NCBI GenBank assembly: GCA_045593555.1
Contig: JAZNWU010000031.1
Location: forward strand, 1-64,000
From: Fimenecus sp045593555
Lineage (GTDB): Bacteria; Bacillota; Clostridia; Oscillospirales; Acutalibacteraceae
Reading direction: 5' to 3'
Length of the DNA stretch: 64,000 bases
Position numbers and translations under genes: made by a program. Shown piece after piece: positions 59,249 to 64,000 of this stretch (the first letter of the stretch is position 1; each line of letters begins with the position of its first letter). A model generated the notes under the pieces. It did no database searches and had not been told where the DNA came from. It worked only from the letters and a program-made list of their open reading frames with translations.

Positions 59249-61273
59249 GTGAAAAATTATATATTTAAAAGTATTGTTTCCATTTTTTTAGTTATATCAA
59301 TTATTTTTTCATGCTCCTTTATGTTTTTAGTTTCTGCTGAATCAAAACCTGGTTATATTACACATAATAGTGTAAAAGTAAGAACAACTCCGACATCAGT
59401 TCCCACTGACAATGTAATTAAAATTGGTAGTAGTAATTTATTATTAAATAAGAATCATTCAGTTACGATTATTGAAACAGTTGCCAGTCAAGGTGATGAT
59501 AATTATCCTGAATGGTGTCATATAAAATTTACATATAATGGCGTACAATATGAGGGATATGTTGCTGCAGATTTTGTTGCAGAAAAAGTTCAATCTCAAC
59601 CAGGTGGAGTTATGCCTGATGGTGTTCCTGAAATATATAAAGAATATATTAAAAATATAGTTTCTGAACATCCCGATTGGAAATTTGTTTTTTATGATAC
59701 CGGTCTTGAATGGTCAAGTCTTTTTAAATCTGATGCTCAAGGTTATATTGGAAGAAGTCTTATTGAAAATGGTTTTCCTATTTCGTATCGTTCAACTGAA
59801 CCGGGTGCATATGATTGGAAGACTGATAAATTTATCGCTCTTGATGCAGGCCGTTGGTATCAGGCAAATGAACAAACGCTTGCATACTATATGGACCCAA
59901 GAAATTTCTTTAACGATGAAAATATATTTATGTTTGAATCATTAAAATATAATAAGGATTATCACACGATTTCAGGTGTTGAAGCAATTTTAGCCGGTTC
60001 ATTTATGGCGAATAAAACTATTACAAACACAAATGGACAATCTGTATCTTATGCTCAGGCATTTATGGATGCTGCCGCTAAATCAGGAGTTAGTCCATAT
60101 CATCTTGCTTCAAGAAGTATTCAGGAAGTTGGAACAAGTGGTACAAGTGGCTCTGTAAATGGAAGTTCAGGTTATTACAATTTTTATAATATAGGTGCTA
60201 ATAGTAGTAGTGACCCGGTTGCTAATGCATTAAAGTATGCCGCAACGACAGATGCGAAATATATGCTCCCATGGAACTCTCCATATAAAGCAATTGTTGG
60301 TGGTGCAATATGGATTGGTACCGGATACATTGACAAAGGTCAGGATACGTTATATTATCAAAAATTTAATGTTGTAAGTCGAGTTTGGACACATCAATAT
60401 ATGACAAACATCATGGCTCCATATCAGGAATCGGAAGATATTTATAAATCATATAAAAATTTGGATATTCTTGATTTGTCTTATGTTTTTGTTATTCCAT
60501 ATTATAGAAATATGCCTGAAAAAGCATGCGAATTACCAAAGGCAAGCAACGGTAGTCCAAATAACTGGTTAAGTTCTCTTACTGTTGAAGGATACAATTT
60601 TACTTTTGATGGTAATAAGATAAGTGGTTATTCAATTACTGTTGGCGAGTCTGTTTCTTCGGTAAATATAACTGCCAAAGCAATTAGTTCAAAATCTAAA
60701 ATAAGTGGCACGGGTAAAGTTAATCTTAACCCGGGACATAATAATATTAAAGTTATAGTTACTGCTGAAAATGGTAACACAAAAACATATTATATTGAAA
60801 TTATCAGAAATTCAACCAACCAGATTCCTTTAACAGGTATTTCTTTGGATAAAAATGAACTGACAATGTTTATTAATGATTCAAAGCAATTAACTGTTAC
60901 ATATAATCCATCAAATACTACAGATAATAAGACAATTACCTGGACATCTTCAGATTCCTCTGTTGCAAAGGTTGACGATAACGGTAAAGTAATTGCAACC
61001 GGTAAAGGAACTGCTACAATTACTGCAAAAGTTGGCAAATATTCTGCTACTTGTAAGGTAATTGTATCTAACAATGTTGTCACAGGTGATATTGATGCAG
61101 ATGGAGCAATAACAATTTCAGATGCTCTTATGATATTTAAATATAAGACAAATGAAATTACACTTTCTGATACAGAACTTAAAGCAGCTGATACCGATAA
61201 AAATGGTAATGTTGGTTTAACGGATGCTTTAAAGATTTTTAAATATAAAAGTGGCGAAATAGATAAAATATAA
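59249..61273 (+). CDS. Secreted glucosaminidase with SH3, cadherin-like, Big2 and dockerin modules
   Basis: 674 residues from GTG 59249 after AAAGGATG. Signal peptide ends near VSAES. SH3-like region (about 38-115, SVKVRTTPTS), then a glucosaminidase-type domain (about 160-430) with DPRNFFNDENIFMFE and SRSIQEVG. A cadherin-like beta sandwich (about 450-530) and a Big2 domain (about 535-615, ISLDKNELTMFINDSKQL, ITWTSSDSSVAKV) follow. The end has two dockerin repeats, GDIDADGAITISDALMIFKYK and ADTDKNGNVGLTDALKIFKYK, with calcium-binding DxDxDG-type loops. Predicted to cleave peptidoglycan while attached to a cohesin complex. Confidence 0.88.
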   Translation: MKNYIFKSIVSIFLVISIIFSCSFMFLVSAESKPGYITHNSVKVRTTPTSVPTDNVIKIGSSNLLLNKNHSVTIIETVASQGDDNYPEWCHIKFTYNGVQYEGYVAADFVAEKVQSQPGGVMPDGVPEIYKEYIKNIVSEHPDWKFVFYDTGLEWSSLFKSDAQGYIGRSLIENGFPISYRSTEPGAYDWKTDKFIALDAGRWYQANEQTLAYYMDPRNFFNDENIFMFESLKYNKDYHTISGVEAILAGSFMANKTITNTNGQSVSYAQAFMDAAAKSGVSPYHLASRSIQEVGTSGTSGSVNGSSGYYNFYNIGANSSSDPVANALKYAATTDAKYMLPWNSPYKAIVGGAIWIGTGYIDKGQDTLYYQKFNVVSRVWTHQYMTNIMAPYQESEDIYKSYKNLDILDLSYVFVIPYYRNMPEKACELPKASNGSPNNWLSSLTVEGYNFTFDGNKISGYSITVGESVSSVNITAKAISSKSKISGTGKVNLNPGHNNIKVIVTAENGNTKTYYIEIIRNSTNQIPLTGISLDKNELTMFINDSKQLTVTYNPSNTTDNKTITWTSSDSSVAKVDDNGKVIATGKGTATITAKVGKYSATCKVIVSNNVVTGDIDADGAITISDALMIFKYKTNEITLSDTELKAADTDKNGNVGLTDALKIFKYKSGEIDKI

Positions 61274-61280
61274 TATTAAG

Positions 61281-61320
61281 ATAAAAGGGTAGAGAAAATA
61301 AATCTCTACCCTTTTATTTT
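61281..61320 (+). terminator. Intrinsic terminator of the dockerin gene
   Basis: AAAAGGGTAGAGA (61283-61295), loop AAATAAA, TCTCTACCCTTTT (61303-61315), then ATTTTAAT. Confidence 0.92.
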
Positions 61321-61386
61321 AATAAAAAAGAACACTTACTGTTTTAGTAAATGTTCTGATTATTGGCGGAGAGCAAGGGATTCGAA
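61316..61386. repeat. Direct repeat copy 1: tRNA-Ser 3' end plus terminator
   Basis: 71 bases identical to 61493-61563. It holds the tRNA-Ser terminator hairpin (GAACATTTACT on the minus strand) and the last 23 bases of the tRNA (61364-61386) including CCA and half the T loop, but no other tRNA part. Distance between copies is 177 bases. Confidence 0.92.
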
Positions 61387-61492
61387 TGCTAAATTCACAA
61401 TGCAAATGGGGGATTTGCATTGTGCTTTTGCCTAAAAATGATATACTATATCATTTTTTAACGGCAAAACCCTATGGGTTCGAATCTTTGAG
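61387..61492. other. 106-base palindrome-rich segment between the tRNA direct repeats
   Basis: Two strong hairpins: CACAATGCAAAT (61396-61407) with ATTTGCATTGTG (61413-61424) around GGGGG; and TTTTGCC (61426-61432) with GGCAAAA (61463-61469) enclosing AAAAATGATA/TATCATTTTT. It ends GGGTTCGAA, echoing the tRNA T-loop end of the first repeat. No ORF. Confidence 0.85.
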
Positions 61493-61563
61493 ATTTTAAT
61501 AAAAAAGAACACTTACTGTTTTAGTAAATGTTCTGATTATTGGCGGAGAGCAAGGGATTCGAA
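61493..61563. repeat. Direct repeat copy 2: 3' end of intact tRNA-Ser
   Basis: Same 71 bases as copy 1; here continuous with the full tRNA-Ser gene. Repeat boundary in the tRNA is the T-loop TTCGAA. Confidence 0.92.
61499..61533 (-). terminator. Terminator of tRNA-Ser
   Basis: Minus strand GAACATTTACT (61533-61523), loop AAAAC, AGTAAGTGTTC (61517-61507), TTTTTTATT. Duplicated in copy 1. Confidence 0.85.
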
Positions 61564-61633
61564 CCCTCGAAACCGTTTTAGCAGTTTACACGATTTCCAA
61601 TCGTGCTCCTTCGACCAGCTCGGACAACTCTCC
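61541..61633 (-). tRNA. tRNA-Ser (anticodon GGA)
   Basis: Minus strand begins GGAGAGT (acceptor), has anticodon arm CACGATT-GGA-AATCGTG with GGA, a long variable arm typical of tRNA-Ser, T arm GAGGGTTCGAATCCCTT, and ends GCTCTCCGCCA with encoded CCA. Reads UCC and UCU codons. Confidence 0.96.
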
Positions 61634-61707
61634 ATATCAACATTACATTATTATATAGGAATGTTGTTATAAAATCAAGTGTTTTATATTTTTTATTTTT
61701 GCTAAAT

Positions 61708-61736
61708 TTGACTTTTAAACACCCGTATTATATAAT
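61708..61736 (+). promoter_or_regulatory. Promoter of the AGCS symporter gene
   Basis: TTGACT (61708-61713), 17-base spacer, TATAAT (61731-61736), 30 bases before the ATG. Confidence 0.72.
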
Positions 61737-61766
61737 TCATTAAAACAATATTTAAGGGGATTCTGT

Positions 61767-63167
61767 ATGTTAAATGACATTATTTCAACAATAAATGATG
61801 CTTTATATAGTTATATTTTAATTGTTATACTTGTTCTTGGAGGATTATATTTTACAATTAGGACAAAGTTTGTTCAATTCAGACTTTTAAGAGAACAGTT
61901 CCGTGCGGTTCTGGAAAAACCGATAGACGGAAATGGTGTATCTTCATTTCAGGCTTTAATGGTATCAACAGCATCTCGAGTTGGAACAGGTAACATTATT
62001 GGTGTTTCAACTGCAATTTGTCTTGGTGGCTTTGGCTCTGTTTTCTGGATGTGGATAATTGCTATTATTGGAAGCGCATCTGCTTTTGTTGAAAGTACAC
62101 TTGCACAGATTTATAAGAGAAAAGGTTCTGATGGTTGTTATGGTGGACCTGCATATTATATTGAAAGTGCATTAAATAACAAACCATTAGCAATTATATT
62201 TTCTATTTTACTTATTATCACATATGGTTTTGGTTTTAATATGTTGGCTTCATATAATCTTCAGTCAACATTTTCATCATATGATTTTTACAATACAAAA
62301 ACATCACCTTGGATTATTGGTTTAATTGTTGCAATAATTGTTGTATACTGTCTGTTTGGTGGTGGAAAACGAGTTGTAAAAGTGACAAGTACACTCGTTC
62401 CGATTATGGGTGTAGCATATATTCTTATTGCCATTATTATTGTTTTAATAAATATTAAATTATTACCAAGTATAATTGAATCTATTTTCATTGAAGCTTT
62501 CAATTTTAAAGCAATTTTCGGTGGATTCAGTGGCTCATGTGTTATGTTTGGAATCAAAAGAGGTCTTTTCAGCAATGAGGCAGGTGTCGGTTCTGCACCT
62601 AATGCATCAGCATCGGCAGAAGTTAATCATCCTGTAAAACAAGGTCTTGTTCAGGTTCTTTCAGTTTTTATTGACACAATTTTAATTTGTTCTGCAACTG
62701 CATTTATGTGTATGAGTTCAGGTGTTGAGCCAACCGCAGAACTTTCAGGTGCTCCTTTTATTCAAGCAGCACTTACTGAATCACTTGGCAGTTTTGGACC
62801 TGTATTTATTACCGTAGCAATGATTCTTTTTGCTTTTACAACTCTCATAGGTAATATATTTTATGTTGATAAATGCATTTACCATATTTTTGGTAAAAAA
62901 CCAGGTAAAGTCTTTATGAGCTTTTATTATATTATTGCATCTGTTATAATTTTTGTTGGTGCTGGGTTAAATGCTGACTTACTTTGGGGTGTTGCTGACA
63001 TTACAATGGGTGCAATGACTATTATAAATATGCCTGTGATTATTTATCTTAGTAAATATACTTTCAGAGCTTTAAAAGATTATGAAAAACAGCGTAAAGA
63101 TGGAAAAGAACCCGTCTTTAAAGCAAAAAATATAGATTTACCACATAAAACTGATTATTGGAATTAA
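61767..63167 (+). CDS. Sodium:alanine symporter (AGCS family)
   Basis: 466 residues, about ten to eleven helices. STASRVGTGNIIGVSTAI near residues 71-88 is the AGCS signature; FSNEAGVGSAPNASASAEVNHPVKQGL comes later, and both are well preserved. Transports alanine or glycine with Na+. Strong promoter; the following amidase-like gene starts 47 bases after its stop. Confidence 0.95.
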   Translation: MLNDIISTINDALYSYILIVILVLGGLYFTIRTKFVQFRLLREQFRAVLEKPIDGNGVSSFQALMVSTASRVGTGNIIGVSTAICLGGFGSVFWMWIIAIIGSASAFVESTLAQIYKRKGSDGCYGGPAYYIESALNNKPLAIIFSILLIITYGFGFNMLASYNLQSTFSSYDFYNTKTSPWIIGLIVAIIVVYCLFGGGKRVVKVTSTLVPIMGVAYILIAIIIVLINIKLLPSIIESIFIEAFNFKAIFGGFSGSCVMFGIKRGLFSNEAGVGSAPNASASAEVNHPVKQGLVQVLSVFIDTILICSATAFMCMSSGVEPTAELSGAPFIQAALTESLGSFGPVFITVAMILFAFTTLIGNIFYVDKCIYHIFGKKPGKVFMSFYYIIASVIIFVGAGLNADLLWGVADITMGAMTIINMPVIIYLSKYTFRALKDYEKQRKDGKEPVFKAKNIDLPHKTDYWN

Positions 63168-63214
63168 GATTGAACTGACAATCACTCTCTGCATAAAATG
63201 TAGAGGGTGATTCT

Positions 63215-63700
63215 TTGCGAAGTTTTAACTATAACAGAAACAATACAGTTGAATATGCTAAAAGATGGGCATTATCAAGAAATCCACAGTTTTTTAATTT
63301 TCACGAAATAGGTGGGGATTGTACAAATTTTGCATCTCAATGTATTTATGCAGGTGCAGGTGTAATGAATTATACTCGTGATTTTGGTTGGTATTACATT
63401 TCACCTGATGACCGTGCAGCTGCATGGTCAGGAGTACAGTATTTATACAGATTTCTTACTACTAATGAGAGCGTTGGTCCTGTTGGCAGAGATGTTGATT
63501 TAACTGAAATTCAGTTTGGTGATGTAATCTTTTTAAGTAATGGTCAGAGATTATATCACACACTTGTTGTTACAGGATTTGATACTGATAGTGAAATTCT
63601 TATTTGTGCTCATACAGTTGATTCGTATATGCGACGACTTGACAGTTACAGATATTATGCAACATTCCCTGTACACATTGAAAAGGTAAATACTTGGTAA
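63215..63700 (+). CDS. Amidase-6-like cysteine-hydrolase domain protein
   Basis: 161 residues, TTG 63215 behind AGAGGGTG. NRNNTVEYAKRWALSRN, GGDCTNFASQCIYAGAG with likely catalytic Cys, RDFGWYYI and LYHTLVVTGFD with His match the Amidase_6 fold. No signal peptide; in other Clostridia the family appears with SpoIID-like or wall proteins. Possibly cuts peptides in the mother cell. Weak hairpin follows. Confidence 0.82.
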   Translation: MRSFNYNRNNTVEYAKRWALSRNPQFFNFHEIGGDCTNFASQCIYAGAGVMNYTRDFGWYYISPDDRAAAWSGVQYLYRFLTTNESVGPVGRDVDLTEIQFGDVIFLSNGQRLYHTLVVTGFDTDSEILICAHTVDSYMRRLDSYRYYATFPVHIEKVNTW

Positions 63701-63702
63701 AA

Positions 63703-63732
63703 GAAAAGGATTGGTTTACGCCAATCCTTTAA
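63703..63732. terminator. Hairpin between convergent genes
   Basis: AAAGGATTGG (63705-63714) pairs with CCAATCCTTT (63721-63730). T tracts are weak (TTTAAAATTT on plus, TTCTTTTACC on minus), so a terminator but only moderately strong. Confidence 0.6.
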
Positions 63733-63735
63733 AAT

Positions 63736-63999
63736 TTACATCTGTTCTAAAATATAATTTTTAACATCCTCTAATTTACTTTCTTTCCATTTACCTGTAT
63801 CAGCCTTTTCAGCTAATGGACAAATAATATAAAAATCAAGAGTTTCACCTGGCACACGACCTGTTCTTAAAGGCTCTGCAAAATGTTCTTTCCACTTTTC
63901 TTCAGTAGCATCTTTGAATTCTTCAGGCTTTAAATAGGTCATTTGACGCTTTGTAGCAGAAATCAGCATTTTAGCTGACAAAGGAGCTAAAAGCTCATA
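63736..63999 (-). CDS. Partial protein, C-terminus of unknown gene (5' end beyond window)
   Basis: The frame is open to the right edge: codons upstream of the internal TTG at 63981 continue YELLAP. The visible 87 residues read SAKMLISATKRQM then KPEEFKDATEEKWKEHFAEPLRTG and FYIICPLAEKADTG. It is cytoplasmic-looking with no family I can name. It is convergent with the amidase-like gene. Confidence 0.55.
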   Translation of the reverse strand, partial: YELLAPLSAKMLISATKRQMTYLKPEEFKDATEEKWKEHFAEPLRTGRVPGETLDFYIICPLAEKADTGKWKESKLEDVKNYILEQM

Positions 64000-64000
64000 T

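Noticed and set aside
1..64000. CRISPR arrays, prophage or complete insertion sequences
   Set aside because: No regularly spaced repeats, transposase, integrase or phage structural genes were found; the only mobile-like traces are the inverted repeat at 28396 and the tRNA-Ser duplication.

Overview
The window reads as chromosome of a low-GC, anaerobic, spore-forming member of the Clostridia, most likely Oscillospirales (Ruminococcus-like). The reasons are: strongly AT-rich DNA; sporulation genes (a BofA-like protein, spoIIR, spoIIID, gerW/ytfJ, spoVM); oxygen-sensitive chemistry (2-hydroxyacyl-CoA dehydratase-type proteins, reverse rubrerythrin, PerR); a dockerin-tagged wall enzyme; and a priA-def-fmt-rsmB-rlmN-prpC-prkC-rsgA-thiN-spoVM order that matches the Bacillus subtilis ylo region. 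Genus and species cannot be fixed from the sequence alone. Many starts were moved inward from the longest open frame because a clear Shine-Dalgarno sequence picks an inner ATG, GTG or TTG.

Region by region. 1-780: the 3' end of a helical-repeat protein. 819-6640 (minus strand): a seven-gene operon with a TRIC-type membrane protein, a CooC-like ATPase, two 2-hydroxyacyl-CoA dehydratase-family subunits, their BadF/HgdC-type activator, a 51-residue membrane peptide and an acetyl-CoA-synthase-like protein. This is the most promising metabolic novelty. 6759-9450: BofA-like protein, small unknown ORFs, a DUF1292 protein, a 6S-RNA-like structured RNA with a duplicated 3' end, and spoIIR. 9525-14924: an amino-sugar and phosphate operon (phosphodiesterase, GH20, Na/Pi transporter, GH18). 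14962-22455: phosphotyrosine phosphatase, spoIIID, ileS, trmK, a Nif3-like gene and rqcH. 22493-28293 (minus strand): phosphoesterase, metK behind a SAM-I riboswitch, ribU behind an FMN riboswitch, an MFS transporter and manA. 28396-34004: an inverted-repeat element, sulfatase, aminotransferase, ispD-ispF, and a DUF3343/cysteine-desulfurase pair. 34119-36294: the cdaA-cdaR c-di-AMP pair, followed by a histidine-kinase remnant.

36477-56321 is a dense block of co-directional housekeeping genes. It covers prmC, scpA-scpB, ytfI-ytfJ, rluB, yicC, remA, gmk, rpoZ, priA, def, fmt, rsmB, rlmN, the phosphatase/kinase pair prpC-prkC, rsgA, thiN and spoVM. Most neighbours overlap or lie only a few bases apart, so translation initiation, ribosome maturation, DNA restart and Ser/Thr signalling are probably co-transcribed. 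56419-58042 is a small sigma factor, membrane anti-sigma-like and secreted-protein cassette. 58120-59070 is the perR-rubrerythrin peroxide-defence operon. 59249-63700 holds a dockerin glucosaminidase, a tRNA-Ser with a duplicated 3' end, an alanine symporter and an amidase-like protein. The last gene runs off the right edge.
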